A stretch of DNA of 64,000 nucleotides from Clostridia bacterium (GTDB lineage Bacteria; Bacillota_A; Clostridia; Oscillospirales; CAG-272), in NCBI GenBank assembly GCA_017445115.1, contig JAFSUU010000032.1, positions 9,356 through 73,355 of the forward strand, in the 5' to 3' direction. The notes below the pieces were generated by a model, which saw only the letters and a program-made list of their open reading frames with translations, ran no database searches and was not told the origin of the DNA. This document shows, one piece after another, positions 25,728 to 34,650 of the stretch. The position numbers were made by a program, and so were the translations under genes. Every line of letters starts with the position of its first letter. The first letter of the stretch is position 1.

Positions 25728-26561
25728 TCAGTTCACCGCAGGAATTTTTCCGTGAGGACGTTTTTCATTCGGTGAATTCTTTTTAACATATGCCACGATG
25801 AGTGACACCGCTTTGTAAAGTCCGACGACGAGCGCGGAAAGCGGAAAATGTGTGACAAGCATTATGAGAGTGTAAAGATACCTCTGCCCGCCCTCAGCGA
25901 GGAACGACGCAAGGTCTTCATAGAGCGGAACTCCGCCGCCGCTGTATAACAGCATATAGTCGCAGCCGAGGATATAGTCAAACGGTATCGCGACGACGGC
26001 GAGCATAAATACGGGGATGACCGACAGATATATATCCCTTCTGCCGAGCTTTTTGTATCCGGTTATGAGAAGGAAGACGCCGGTCGCGAACATAGAGGAA
26101 TGGAAGATCAGCGAGTAGAACGCGCCGAACGTCCAGAACGGATAGTAGTTTAACCCGTTACAGTATACGACGCCGATCCCTCCGAAAAGAAGGCTGATCG
26201 TAGTGAGAAACGACAGTGCGACCTCTCTTACCTTTCCCTTTCCCCACGCCGCAGCGATAAGCGTGTATATGAAGAGAGAGCAGGTGTAAAGCGGCAATAT
26301 TCCTCCGGTGTTGAAACCGTCGCCGTACTTCACGTCGTAAACGCTCTCCCAGGTGATCTTTGTCGCTTCGAGAATCGGAAACAGCACCGACATGACACGA
26401 AGCAGCGCCGTTATCCTGTTGTGCTTCACATTTCTGAAGAGGTACGCGAACAAAAAGGGAAGCAAAAAGACGAGAACGATATATACTATGTGCTCCGTAC
26501 AGAATAGATCCGACTTGAATCCCTGTATGAAAAGCTTGTGATCAAAGAATCCGTAATTCAT
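25728..26561 (-). CDS. YwaF-family integral membrane protein
   Basis: The 277-residue protein has about seven hydrophobic helices. CTEHIVYIVLVFLLPFLF near the start, LPLYTCSLFIYTLIAAAWG, the WTFGAFYSLIFHSSMFATGVFLLITG block and a tail ending in charged residues fit the YwaF/TIGR02206 family, whose function is unknown. I start at the ATG at 26561 (MNYGFFDHK); longer in-frame starts exist at 26567 and 26612. It stands alone, convergent with the methyltransferase gene. Confidence 0.75.
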   Translation of the reverse strand: MNYGFFDHKLFIQGFKSDLFCTEHIVYIVLVFLLPFLFAYLFRNVKHNRITALLRVMSVLFPILEATKITWESVYDVKYGDGFNTGGILPLYTCSLFIYTLIAAAWGKGKVREVALSFLTTISLLFGGIGVVYCNGLNYYPFWTFGAFYSLIFHSSMFATGVFLLITGYKKLGRRDIYLSVIPVFMLAVVAIPFDYILGCDYMLLYSGGGVPLYEDLASFLAEGGQRYLYTLIMLVTHFPLSALVVGLYKAVSLIVAYVKKNSPNEKRPHGKIPAVN

Positions 26562-26694
26562 AGTCATCACCGATAAAGCGACGCGCCGGAAATACGGCGC
26601 GCCGGAAAACATATTGGAATTTTATCCCGACTTCAGGAGATAGTATACGCTGAAAATCTAAAAAATCAATACTATTTTCATATTTTGGTTAAAA

Positions 26695-27414
26695 TCACAG
26701 TTCGACTTCCGCAAGATCCCGGATGATCTCGCCCGCAATGACAAGCCCTGCGGCGCCCGGAACGAACGAGATGCTTGCCGGGATGCGCTTTCCGTTTGAA
26801 GTCTCACCGATGGACGGGACGCGGGGTTCTTCTTTTGAATACACGACCTTGAGGTGATATATGCCTCTCGCCTTAAGTTCCCGCCGCATCACTCTTGCGA
26901 GCGGGCAGACGGAAGTCTTCGAGATATCGGCGACCTCAAAACGCGACGGATCGAGCTTGTTTCCGGTCCCCATCGAAGAAATGAGTTTTACTTCCGTCGC
27001 GGCGCATCTTTCGGCGAGAATCAGCTTCGACGTCACGCAGTCGATGGCGTCACAGACGTAGTCAAATCCGGCAAGGTCGATCTTGTCGGCACTGGCGGCA
27101 TCGTAGAACAGCACGAGCGCCGTCACACGGCACGCGGGATTGATCGATGATATCCTTTTTGCCTGGACCTCCGCTTTCGGAAGCCCTACGGTATCGACCG
27201 TAGCTATAAGCTGACGGTTGAGATTCGATGGTGCGACAACGTCGCCGTCGATGACGGTCAAGCTGCCGACCCCGGCTCTGGCGAGCGCTTCCGCGACGTA
27301 CGAGCCTACGCCGCCGCAGCCGAAAACCGCAACGGACGAACGTTTCAGCTTTTCCGTTCCCTCGCCGAGGAGCGCCTCGGTCCTTGTATAAATATCTTCC
27401 ATAATTATCGGCAT
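26695..27414 (-). CDS. tcdA: tRNA threonylcarbamoyladenosine dehydratase (TcdA/ThiF family)
   Basis: TcdA cyclises t6A37 to ct6A in ANN-decoding tRNAs using ATP. The 239-residue protein shows the E1-like nucleotide site AVFGCGGVGSYVAEALARAG, VIDGDVVAPSNLNRQ, DYVCDAIDCVTSKLIL, LISSMGTGNKLDPSRF and VVYSKEEPRVP, the order found in TcdA. It begins at the base where the phosphatase stop codon ends (TGATG), so the two genes are translationally coupled. An internal ATG at 27402 (MEDIYTRTEAL) is an equally plausible start since that is where family similarity begins. Confidence 0.9.
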   Translation of the reverse strand: MPIIMEDIYTRTEALLGEGTEKLKRSSVAVFGCGGVGSYVAEALARAGVGSLTVIDGDVVAPSNLNRQLIATVDTVGLPKAEVQAKRISSINPACRVTALVLFYDAASADKIDLAGFDYVCDAIDCVTSKLILAERCAATEVKLISSMGTGNKLDPSRFEVADISKTSVCPLARVMRRELKARGIYHLKVVYSKEEPRVPSIGETSNGKRIPASISFVPGAAGLVIAGEIIRDLAEVEL

Positions 27415-28169
27415 CACACGCCGCTGCCCGCTCTCAGCCTTTCAAGCGCGCAGACGTATTCTTTTATAAAATCTATGAAAAGCTCCCCGGTCAGACCGTA
27501 CGCGACAGGGAACGTAACGTCCCGTCCGACGACGACTATCGAGACCGCGCAGTTCTCGCAAAAGCTCTTTCCGGTACCGAGTCTGCCGCAGGTGATGACG
27601 GAGAACAGGGCGTTTATTATCCCCGCGTGAGTGACGCAGACCGCAGCGCCGTCACGTTTGATTTCTTGTGAGATCTCACAGAGCGCCTTTTTCATTCTCG
27701 CGGCGGCGTCCTCCACGCTCTCGGCGTCGGGATCGGGACCTCCGCTCCGGTAAAGCTTCTTTCTCTCGTCGAGAGTGAGGCCCGAAAGCGCGCCGTAATC
27801 TCGTTCGATCAGCGTTTCCCACGGCACGACCTCCTCTTCGCCGACCGCCCTCGCGATGGACTCCGCGGTTTCCACTGCTCTGCCGAGAGGTGACGAGTAA
27901 AAGCCGCAAAACTCTATCCCCGCATCCTTCGCCGAGGCGAAAAGGCGTCCGCAAGAAGCCGCCTGTTCTTTCCCCGCGTCGTTGAGCGGAATGTGCTCTC
28001 TGCCCTGGAGACGCCTTTCGGCGTTCCAGTCGGTCTGTCCGTGTCTCACGATGAGAAACAGACGCCTGTCCTTTTCGGCAAGATAAGCCGCGCCCGAAGG
28101 GGAACAAAGCACGACGGGGTCCTTTGAGATCGCCGGGTTGTTTCTGTATGGATTGTCTTTTCCGGTCAT
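27414..28169 (-). CDS. Histidine phosphatase family protein
   Basis: The 251-residue phosphoglycerate-mutase-like protein has the RHG catalytic motif in FLIVRHGQTDWNAERRLQG, then SPLGRAVETAESIA, WETLIERDYGALSGLTLDERK and VTHAGIINALF with the second His. Substrate unknown; relatives act on sugar phosphates, nucleotides or cobalamin precursors. I place the start at the ATG at 28169 (MTGKDNPYRNN); the open frame continues upstream through AT-rich non-coding sequence, and that extension does not resemble the family. Confidence 0.87.
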   Translation of the reverse strand: MTGKDNPYRNNPAISKDPVVLCSPSGAAYLAEKDRRLFLIVRHGQTDWNAERRLQGREHIPLNDAGKEQAASCGRLFASAKDAGIEFCGFYSSPLGRAVETAESIARAVGEEEVVPWETLIERDYGALSGLTLDERKKLYRSGGPDPDAESVEDAAARMKKALCEISQEIKRDGAAVCVTHAGIINALFSVITCGRLGTGKSFCENCAVSIVVVGRDVTFPVAYGLTGELFIDFIKEYVCALERLRAGSGV

Positions 28170-28350
28170 TTTTCGCGCCCCCGTTTCGTGAATTTGGTAC
28201 TGTTTCTGCCTCTTTATTACAATTATACACGGCTTTGTGCAAAAAAGCAACAAAGAGACCTTATTTTTGCAACAATTTACTATGGCAATATTTCGTTTTT
28301 TATAGTATAATTCTATCGGAAATATTATTATATACATAAGGAGAAACAAT

Positions 28351-29217
28351 ATGAAATTCGGTACACTTTACGCATACTGGACACGCGACTGGGAAGCCGA
28401 TTACTTCATGATCGCGGACAAGTGCAAAAAGGCCGGTTTTGACGTCATGGAGATCGGCGGCGGCCACCTGCTCGACATGAGCGACGCCGAGATCGAAAAG
28501 CTCCGCGACTACTGCCGCGACCTCGGTCTCACCATCTCCTGCAACATCGGTCCTCCGAAGGACTGCGACATCTCGTCGAGTGACCCGGTGAAGAGACAGA
28601 ACGGCGTCGATTGGGTGACGGGCATCCTTCGCCAGATGGTGAAAATAGGCTCAAAAGTGCTTATCGGCGCGTTTTACAACTGCTGGCCGAACACGACGAT
28701 CGACGGCTCCAAAGAAGCTATGTGGGACCGTTCCGTCACGGAGATGAAAAAGATCGCCGCTGTTGCGGAAGAGCTTGACATCCTTCTGTGCCTTGAGATC
28801 CTCAACCGCTTTGAATCCCCGCTGCTCAACGACTGCGACGAGGGTATTAAATACTGCCGCGAGGTGAACAGCCCGAACTGCAAGCTTCTCCTCGACACGT
28901 TCCACATGAATATCGAAGAGGACGACATGGCAGGCGCGATCCGCAAAGCCGGAGACCTTCTCGGCCACGTTCACGTCGGAGAAGCGAACCGCAAGCTCCC
29001 CGGAATGGGAAGACTTCCGTGGGCAGAGATGGGCAAAGCTCTCCGCGAGATCGGTTTTGACGGCTTCGTCGTAATGGAGCCGTTCATGAAACCGGGCGGA
29101 GCAGTTGCAAAAGACATCAAGGTCTACCGCGACCTGTCGAACGGCGCGGACGAGGAAACGATGGACCGCAATATCGCAGAGAGCCTCGTGTTCTTAAAGA
29201 AAGCCTTTGTCGGCTGA
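28351..29217 (+). CDS. D-psicose/D-tagatose 3-epimerase-like sugar isomerase
   Basis: The 288-residue TIM-barrel protein matches ketohexose 3-epimerases: MKFGTLYAYWTRDWEADY at the start, CLEILNRFESPLLN (metal Glu), KLLLDTFHMNIEEDD (metal Asp and His), HVHVGEANRKLPGMG and FVVMEPFMKPGG (second metal Glu). These enzymes interconvert ketoses at C3 using Mn2+ or Co2+. It heads a plus-strand operon with a PfkB kinase and class II aldolase, an arrangement suited to bringing an unusual ketose into glycolysis. GGAGAAAC precedes the ATG and TATAAT (28306-28311) lies about 40 nt upstream. Confidence 0.87.
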   Translation: MKFGTLYAYWTRDWEADYFMIADKCKKAGFDVMEIGGGHLLDMSDAEIEKLRDYCRDLGLTISCNIGPPKDCDISSSDPVKRQNGVDWVTGILRQMVKIGSKVLIGAFYNCWPNTTIDGSKEAMWDRSVTEMKKIAAVAEELDILLCLEILNRFESPLLNDCDEGIKYCREVNSPNCKLLLDTFHMNIEEDDMAGAIRKAGDLLGHVHVGEANRKLPGMGRLPWAEMGKALREIGFDGFVVMEPFMKPGGAVAKDIKVYRDLSNGADEETMDRNIAESLVFLKKAFVG

Positions 29218-29238
29218 TACGAAGAGGAGATCATCACT

Positions 29239-30186
29239 ATGGCTGATATAATCACAATGGGCGAGATCATCGTCGAGATAATGAGAGCGTCCGTCGACGA
29301 GCCGCTTGACCGCGCGGGCACTTTCAAAGGTCCGTTCCCGAGCGGAGCGCCCGCGATCTTCATCGACACCGCCGCACGTCTCGGCCACACCGCCAAGATC
29401 ATCGGCGGCGTTGGCGACGACGATTTCGGTAAATGTCTGCGTGAGCGCCTTTCCGGCGACGGAGTTGACGTTTCCGACGTCATCGTGAACGACCGCATTT
29501 CCACGGGATGCGCTTTCGTCACGTATTTCGCGGACGGCTCGAGAAAGTTTATTTTCCACATCGGCAACACACCGGCGGTACTCGCACCGGCGCCGAAGCC
29601 CGAAACACTCGCCGGCGCAAAGTACTTCCACATCATGGGCTGTTCCATGATGGCGGATCTCGCGTTCGGCCGCCGCATAGTCGACACTATGATCTCGGCG
29701 AACGAGCAAGGCGCAAAGGTATCCTTCGACCCGAACATCCGCCCCGAGCTGATGAAGGATCCCGAAGCGATGGACCTTGTAAAGGCGGTCACGGACCGTA
29801 TGAACGTCTTTATGCCGGGCGTCGGAGAACTTCTCCAGTTCAGCGGATGCGGCAACGTTGAAGACGCTGTGAAATATTACTTTGAAAATCCGAACCTTGA
29901 ACTTATCGTCCTCAAGGACGGCTCCCGCGGATGTCACATATACGACAGAAGCGGAAAGGTCTTCTCGTTCGGCGTTTACAAAGCGAAGCCTGTCGACGCG
30001 ACCGGCGCCGGCGACAGCTTTGACGCGGCGTTCCTTTGCGGACTTATCGAGGGAAAATCGATAGAAGACGCGACGAAGCTCGCCACCGCGGCGGCAACGC
30101 TCAACATCGCCGCTTTCGGTCCGATGGAAGGCAAGATCAACCGCGAAAACTGCGAAGCTATAATCAAAGAAAACAATATTCAATAA
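29239..30186 (+). CDS. PfkB-family carbohydrate kinase
   Basis: The 315-residue ribokinase-fold kinase opens with MADIITMGEIIVEIMRA, has the first PfkB signature region GGVGDDDFGKCLRERL, and the catalytic DATGAGDSFDAAFLCGL with the Asp base. It phosphorylates a sugar or sugar phosphate with ATP. Gene order suggests the substrate is the ketose made by the upstream epimerase, giving a phosphate for the aldolase; the exact sugar cannot be read. The gene starts 21 nt after the epimerase stop with GAGGAG ahead. Confidence 0.88.
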   Translation: MADIITMGEIIVEIMRASVDEPLDRAGTFKGPFPSGAPAIFIDTAARLGHTAKIIGGVGDDDFGKCLRERLSGDGVDVSDVIVNDRISTGCAFVTYFADGSRKFIFHIGNTPAVLAPAPKPETLAGAKYFHIMGCSMMADLAFGRRIVDTMISANEQGAKVSFDPNIRPELMKDPEAMDLVKAVTDRMNVFMPGVGELLQFSGCGNVEDAVKYYFENPNLELIVLKDGSRGCHIYDRSGKVFSFGVYKAKPVDATGAGDSFDAAFLCGLIEGKSIEDATKLATAAATLNIAAFGPMEGKINRENCEAIIKENNIQ

Positions 30187-30193
30187 AAATCAG

Positions 30194-30217
30194 GGGAGAG
30201 AGGTTCGCCTCTCTCCC
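30194..30217 (+). other. Intercistronic hairpin with UUCG loop
   Basis: GGGAGAGAGG-TTCG-CCTCTCTCCC is a perfect 10-bp stem with the very stable UUCG tetraloop, lying in the 50-nt gap between the kinase and aldolase genes. There is no T-run, so a termination role is unlikely; it may protect or separate transcript segments. Confidence 0.75.
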
Positions 30218-30238
30218 AAATAACGAGTGGAGAATATA

Positions 30239-31078
30239 ATGTACACAACAAGCAAAGAAATGATACTTAAAGCGAGAGAAGGCAGATACGCCGTTCCCGC
30301 TTTCAACGCAGAAAATATGGAGATGGTTCAGGCGATAGTCGCCGCGGCGGAAGAAATGAGAAGCCCCGTCATGATCCAGACGACGCCGACCACCGTAAAA
30401 TACATAACCCGCGAGATGGCATACGCTATGGTAAAGGCGGAAGCGGACAAGGCGACAGTTCCCGTCGCGCTCCATCTCGACCATTGCGAAAACTACGACG
30501 ACGTCGTTAAGGCTATGGAAGTCGGCTACTCGTCCGTCATGATCGACGCGTCGAAGATCCCGTACGAGGACAACGTGGCGCTGACCGCAAAGGTCGTCGA
30601 GGCGGCAAAGTCTTTCGGCGCGACTGTCGAGGCTGAACTCGGCACCGTCGGCGGCAAGGAAGACGGCCACTCCGCGGAAGTTATCTACACAGATCCCGAC
30701 CTCGCGCTCGATTTCGCAACGTGCACCGGAGTCGACATTTTCGCCGTCGCTATCGGCACAGCGCACGGTTTCTACAAGGGCGAGCCGAAGCTCAACTTCG
30801 AGCTTCTCGCAAAGCTCCGCGAGATCATCGCCGTTCCGCTCGTTCTTCACGGCGGTTCCGGCGTTCCCGACGAGATGATCCGCCGCACGATAGAGCTCGG
30901 CATCTCCAAGGTCAACTTTGCGACCGAACTTCGCGCCGCTATGACCGCAGCCGTCCGCGAGGCTCTGAAAAACGAGTCCGTCATCGACCCGAAGAAGTTT
31001 ATGGGCCCCGGCCGCGACGCCGTAAAAGCCCTCTGCATCCACAAGATCAAACTCTGCGGCTCCGACGGCAAAGCGTGA
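30239..31078 (+). CDS. Class II fructose/tagatose-bisphosphate aldolase family protein
   Basis: The 279-residue zinc aldolase shows MYTTSKEMILKAREGRYAVPAFNAEN, the metal site ALHLDHCENYDDVVKA, VEAELGTVGGKEDG, AIGTAHGFYKGEPKLNFE and VLHGGSGVPDEMIRRTIELG. It cleaves a ketose 1,6-bisphosphate to DHAP and glyceraldehyde 3-phosphate; GatY/KbaY and FbaA cannot be separated by eye. I choose the ATG at 30239, with GGAG 7 nt ahead, over a GTG at 30227. Last gene of the sugar operon. Confidence 0.9.
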   Translation: MYTTSKEMILKAREGRYAVPAFNAENMEMVQAIVAAAEEMRSPVMIQTTPTTVKYITREMAYAMVKAEADKATVPVALHLDHCENYDDVVKAMEVGYSSVMIDASKIPYEDNVALTAKVVEAAKSFGATVEAELGTVGGKEDGHSAEVIYTDPDLALDFATCTGVDIFAVAIGTAHGFYKGEPKLNFELLAKLREIIAVPLVLHGGSGVPDEMIRRTIELGISKVNFATELRAAMTAAVREALKNESVIDPKKFMGPGRDAVKALCIHKIKLCGSDGKA

Positions 31079-31110
31079 ATTAAGAAGATTCAAGAAGAAT
31101 GATGAGATAT

Positions 31111-31146
31111 GCGGGGAGAACTTTTTCCCCAAAAAGTTCTCCCCGC
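31111..31146. repeat. Perfect inverted repeat, 16-bp arms (copy 2 of 3)
   Basis: GCGGGGAGAACTTTTT, CCCC, and the exact reverse complement. It matches the element at 15328-15362 and probably ends the sugar operon. Confidence 0.85.
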
Positions 31147-31174
31147 ACCCCTGTTAAAAACTTAAAAGAAAAAC

Positions 31175-31198
31175 GAGCCGACCGGAAACGGTCGGCTC
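31175..31198 (-). terminator. Terminator for the DUF89 gene
   Basis: Perfect 10-bp stem GAGCCGACCG / CGGTCGGCTC with a GAAA loop. On the minus strand it is followed by GTTTTTCTTTT. Confidence 0.75.
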
Positions 31199-31229
31199 AA
31201 AAAATATTATCTCAAAAAAGTTTCTTTCG

Positions 31230-31255
31230 GTTCCTTTCTTTTCAAAGAAAGGAAC
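31230..31255. repeat. Inverted repeat, 12-bp arms
   Basis: GTTCCTTTCTTT-TC-AAAGAAAGGAAC, a perfect palindrome just downstream of the DUF89 stop. It is T/A rich and could act as a weak terminator. Confidence 0.6.
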
Positions 31256-31272
31256 AATCCAAGCTTTCAACC

Positions 31273-32166
31273 TTATAAAGCGGAGCCTTTGACGGTGAAT
31301 TTTTTATCGAGTTCGTTCACGAAGACGCCCTCGAGGTGCTTCATACCGAAGCGCATTTCGAACCATTCGCATTTGCAGAGAAAGGCGTAGTACACGTTTC
31401 TGTCGCAGCCGAACATCGTTTCAAAATTTCCCTGTCCTTTTGCGACGATGACGTCCGCCTCTTCGACAAGGCGGCGTGCTTCGTCTGAGAGCGCGGGATA
31501 ATAACATCCGGCGATACCGTTTCCGGTGTCGACTATCGGACAAATCTTGTCTATCCCGACATCCCTCGCGTCTGCCCTCGTAACGTCGTTCAGCACCGGC
31601 CTGCCGCGCACCATCGCTTTTACGTCGAGCGACGGATATTCTTCACAAAGAACACGAAGGAAGATCTTGTCAAAGACGATCTCGCCGCAGTTGTCCGGGA
31701 TAAAGATCAGCTTTTTCGCGCTCTCAAGATCGACAACGAATTTGTCATACGTCGCCATATCGATCTCGTTTTCGGGAGCGCTGCGGATCAACTCGGAGAG
31801 CTTTTCCTCCTCGACCGAGGCGAGCGCGCCGAAATCTATGTAGTTTCCGATCATCGAGAGCTTCAGCGCCGTGAGCAGTCTGTCGGACGACGACTCCACC
31901 ACCGCGGCAAGCTCTCCTTCTTTTGCGAGAAGAAGGTCGTTGTACTTCTTTTTGACTCCTTCAAAGCTGCGGTTTACCCCGAAATACTCGGTGAAGCGGC
32001 GGTCCATCCGCTCAGTCGCGACGGGCGACGCCTCGCCCTCTCCCATATTCGAGAGAGTTTCGAGCACTTCCTTCATATATTCGGCTTTTTTTACCTCGTC
32101 GTCAAAGTCCTTTATCAGCTTGTACTGCCTCGCGACGAGGCAGGAGATGCACTTTGCGCTTAACAT
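31273..32166 (-). CDS. DUF89/ARMT1-like damage-control phosphatase
   Basis: The 297-residue protein begins MLSAKCISCLVARQYKLIKDF with a Cys pair and has the DUF89 core: KLIFIPDNCGEIVFDKIFLRVL (metal Asp, Asn), VRGRPVLNDVTRADARDVG, DVIVAKGQGNFETMFG. Family members are metal-dependent phosphatases that hydrolyse reactive sugar-phosphate side products. The start at 32166 has AGGGAAGG 5-6 nt ahead, inside the end of the upstream gene, and overlaps it by 7 nt. Closeness to the sugar operon is suggestive but the strands are opposite. Confidence 0.85.
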   Translation of the reverse strand: MLSAKCISCLVARQYKLIKDFDDEVKKAEYMKEVLETLSNMGEGEASPVATERMDRRFTEYFGVNRSFEGVKKKYNDLLLAKEGELAAVVESSSDRLLTALKLSMIGNYIDFGALASVEEEKLSELIRSAPENEIDMATYDKFVVDLESAKKLIFIPDNCGEIVFDKIFLRVLCEEYPSLDVKAMVRGRPVLNDVTRADARDVGIDKICPIVDTGNGIAGCYYPALSDEARRLVEEADVIVAKGQGNFETMFGCDRNVYYAFLCKCEWFEMRFGMKHLEGVFVNELDKKFTVKGSAL

Positions 32167-32918
32167 TCGTCGCCTTCCCTGAACATAGCGGTGCATGCGG
32201 GCGCCGGGAAGTCGGTATCGCCGTGACTCCTCGCCATTACTTCGTCCGTGACGTTGAAATAGTCGTATCTGATCCTTCCGTACGCAGAAAGCGTCGCATC
32301 GAATGTTACGTCGACCGCATAAGCTGCGTCGTCAATAAATACGACGTTCCACGCGTGGCGCTCCGACTTCTTTCCGGTCGACTCGTCCGGAGGTACGCCG
32401 ATCCCAGTTACGACGACGGACTCGATGCCTGCCTCGTTGCAGAGCAACTTGAAGGTCTTCGCCATACCCTCACAGACGCCTATCCCGTGGCAGAGCGGTC
32501 CTGTTATCTCGTGCGAATACTGCTTCGTCGGGCGGTCGTAGCGCACGTTCCTGACGATATAGTCGTGAACGAACCTCTCCCTTTCGACGTCGCAAAAATC
32601 CATCACTCCGACGAATATCTTTTTGAGACGCTTCGCTATCACGGAACATGTATCCTCATATTCCTGCTTCATCATAGTGTAAACCGGCTTCACAGTCACC
32701 TTGGACGAGCCGTCAACGTATGAAAAATTCAGGCTGTCGGCGTGGAATATCATCGGATCGTCGAGTCTCACCATGCTGAATATCTCACCGAGACGCTTCA
32801 TATCGAAACGCGTCGTCTGAAACTGCTTTTCGCAATCGGCAAGTCCTCTCGCGATATCGCGATAAGCCGTGCGTTCCGCCGGGGAGAGCAAATTTTCATA
32901 ATATGAGTTCATAATCAA
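32160..32918 (-). CDS. Transglutaminase-like domain protein
   Basis: The 252-residue protein carries the transglutaminase/papain-like triad region: GPLCHGIGVCEGMAKTFKLLCNEAGI (catalytic Cys in VCEG), ERHAWNVVFI (His) and AYAVDVTFDATL (Asp). The N-terminal half is helical with no signal peptide or membrane helix, so it is cytoplasmic. Such proteins in Clostridia are uncharacterised proteases or transferases. It overlaps the aminopeptidase gene by 4 nt and the DUF89 gene by 7 nt, forming a three-gene operon. Confidence 0.85.
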   Translation of the reverse strand: MIMNSYYENLLSPAERTAYRDIARGLADCEKQFQTTRFDMKRLGEIFSMVRLDDPMIFHADSLNFSYVDGSSKVTVKPVYTMMKQEYEDTCSVIAKRLKKIFVGVMDFCDVERERFVHDYIVRNVRYDRPTKQYSHEITGPLCHGIGVCEGMAKTFKLLCNEAGIESVVVTGIGVPPDESTGKKSERHAWNVVFIDDAAYAVDVTFDATLSAYGRIRYDYFNVTDEVMARSHGDTDFPAPACTAMFREGDEC

Positions 32919-34141
32919 AACGCCCAGTTGCCGTCCTTGAATATAGGATGGCGTTTTCCTTTCTTATCGACGCCGACTATTTCAAGGTCGTCCGTGCCGA
33001 TCATAAAGTCGACGTGATTCATCGAATCGTTGATGCCTTTTTCACGGCATTCTTCAAGAGTATATTTATCATAATCCTTGAGGCAGTTCGGGAAGCCGTG
33101 GCCGAGCGCGAGGTGGCAGGCGGCGTTCTCGTCGAACAGCGTGTTGTAGAACAGAATATTAGACTCCGCGATCGGCGACTTCTGAGGAACGAGCGCGCAC
33201 TCGCCGAGCATCGCTGCTCCTTCGTCCATCGATATCATCTGCTTAAGAAGCTCCTCGCCCTTTTCGGCGTGGACTTCGACGGCGCGGCCGCCTTCAAATC
33301 TGACGGAGAAATTCTCGATCAGCTCACCGTGATACGAGAGCGGCTTCGAAGCATAAACGATGCCCTCCGCAACTCCCGCCTTCGGAGACGTGAAAACTTC
33401 TTCCGAGGGGATGTTCGGGTTGAAATATTCGTTCTTGCCGAGCGTGTATTCGCCGCCGCCGAGGAACAAACCGTCGTCGATGAGACCGACTTTGAAGTCC
33501 GTGCCGTTCGCCGACTTGTATTCAAGCGACGCAAGTCCGAGAGAATTCAGATATTCGCATCTTGCGGCGAGGTCCGCGTTGTGAGCGTCCCATGCGGCGA
33601 GAGGATCATCGTCCACGCGGGACGTGAAGAGGATCGCCTCCCAGAGTTTCTCGACCGCCTCGTTCTTCTTGAGTCCGGGGAAGACTTTTTTAGCCCACGC
33701 CACACCCGGTACCGCGGCGATGCACCACTTGTATTTGCTTTCCATCTGATCGCGGAACGGCTTTATTATCTTGTATTTTGCGGAAAACGCTTTTGATACT
33801 TTCTTCTGGTTGACGCCCTTCTGACCGTCGGGATCGGCGCTTTCGAGATAGATCATCGAGGGAAGCTTCTCGGCGCGCCATCTCCATTTTTCGATCTGCC
33901 AGTTCTCCATGTGCGAAAGATTCTTCACGCTCATGTTCCTGACGTGGATCTTTCCGAGCGGATCGTATCTCCAGTCGACGCTGACTTCCGCCGCGCCCGC
34001 TTTATAGCATTCCTCGACAACCATCTTTACGAATTCCGGCTGGTCGAGCTCCGCGACGATGAGAACGGAATCTCCCTTTTTCGTGCTGACGCCCTTGCGG
34101 ACGATCAGTCTTGCATACTGTCTGAGTACTGTTTTTTTCAT
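32915..34141 (-). CDS. M29-family aminopeptidase
   Basis: The 408-residue metallopeptidase resembles AmpS/PepS: LRQYARLIVRKGVSTKKGDSVLIVAEL at the N-terminus, then NIPSEEVFTSPKAGVAEGIVYASKPLSYHG with the metal Glu, ECALVPQKSPIAESNILFYNTLFDENAACHLALGHGFP and NHVDFMIGTDDLEIVG with the conserved His and Asp. It removes N-terminal residues from peptides in the cytoplasm. It is the first gene of a three-gene minus-strand operon; AAAGGAT precedes the ATG. Confidence 0.92.
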   Translation of the reverse strand: MKKTVLRQYARLIVRKGVSTKKGDSVLIVAELDQPEFVKMVVEECYKAGAAEVSVDWRYDPLGKIHVRNMSVKNLSHMENWQIEKWRWRAEKLPSMIYLESADPDGQKGVNQKKVSKAFSAKYKIIKPFRDQMESKYKWCIAAVPGVAWAKKVFPGLKKNEAVEKLWEAILFTSRVDDDPLAAWDAHNADLAARCEYLNSLGLASLEYKSANGTDFKVGLIDDGLFLGGGEYTLGKNEYFNPNIPSEEVFTSPKAGVAEGIVYASKPLSYHGELIENFSVRFEGGRAVEVHAEKGEELLKQMISMDEGAAMLGECALVPQKSPIAESNILFYNTLFDENAACHLALGHGFPNCLKDYDKYTLEECREKGINDSMNHVDFMIGTDDLEIVGVDKKGKRHPIFKDGNWAF

Positions 34142-34283
34142 ATCTTTTATCCTTTCAAGGTGATTTACCGGTTGGGTTTACGGAAAAATCCTCCGAAAAA
34201 AATATTTTTCGGCAATTTTCCCATTATTTATCTATATATTGACAGATCCGTGCAAAAAGCACCATATATTGTATCTCTTTTCC

Positions 34284-34310
34284 AACGTCGTAAAAACGAC
34301 GTTTTTCTTT
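34284..34310 (+). terminator. Small hairpin upstream of 34358
   Basis: AACGTCGT-AAAA-ACGACGTT then TTTCTTT. It sits upstream of a promoter, between divergent genes; origin of the transcript it would stop is unclear. Confidence 0.4.
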
Positions 34311-34319
34311 ATCTTTCCG

Positions 34320-34328
34320 TGTTATAAT
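34320..34328 (+). promoter_or_regulatory. Extended -10 promoter for the gene at 34358
   Basis: TGTTATAAT gives TG-N-TATAAT, 30 nt upstream of the start codon; no good -35 is visible. Confidence 0.55.
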
Positions 34329-34357
34329 TCGGAAAAAGAACAATAACGGAGGAAAAT

Positions 34358-34648
34358 ATGATCACAGAGGACACTGTTAAAAACGACGTTCTGACTGTCG
34401 TGGAGCGCACCGAAAAATACAGAGACGTCGAAAAACTCGTATACATACTCTACCGCAAAGAAAAAGACGGCAGAGATTCTTATTCGATCCAGGCGATCCA
34501 GTACAAGAACGGATATAAAGTCTGCCAGGCGACCTCGAGCGACGTTTCGAGCTTGTACGAGGCGGCGATGGAAATGTTTGAATTCGTCTCCGAGGGGTAC
34601 GTCGAGCCGTACGTCCTTTGCGACGTGATCTACGATCTTCTCCCCTGA
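34358..34648 (+). CDS. Small conserved-looking protein of unknown function
   Basis: This 96-residue soluble protein (MITEDTVKNDVLTVVERTEKY) has an alternating strand-helix pattern with YSIQAIQYKNGYKVCQATSSDVSSLYEAAMEMFEFV. It may be one of the small Clostridia DUF proteins (DUF6514-like), but I cannot confirm this. It has its own promoter, a GGAGG site 5-6 nt before the ATG, and codon use like its neighbours, so it is a real gene. It converges with the DUF1294 gene, with two bases between the stop codons. Confidence 0.7.
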   Translation: MITEDTVKNDVLTVVERTEKYRDVEKLVYILYRKEKDGRDSYSIQAIQYKNGYKVCQATSSDVSSLYEAAMEMFEFVSEGYVEPYVLCDVIYDLLP

Positions 34649-34650
34649 CG

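Noticed and set aside
27414..28349. Longer histidine phosphatase starting at 28349
   Set aside because: The extension is AT-rich non-coding sequence containing the promoter region of the opposite operon.
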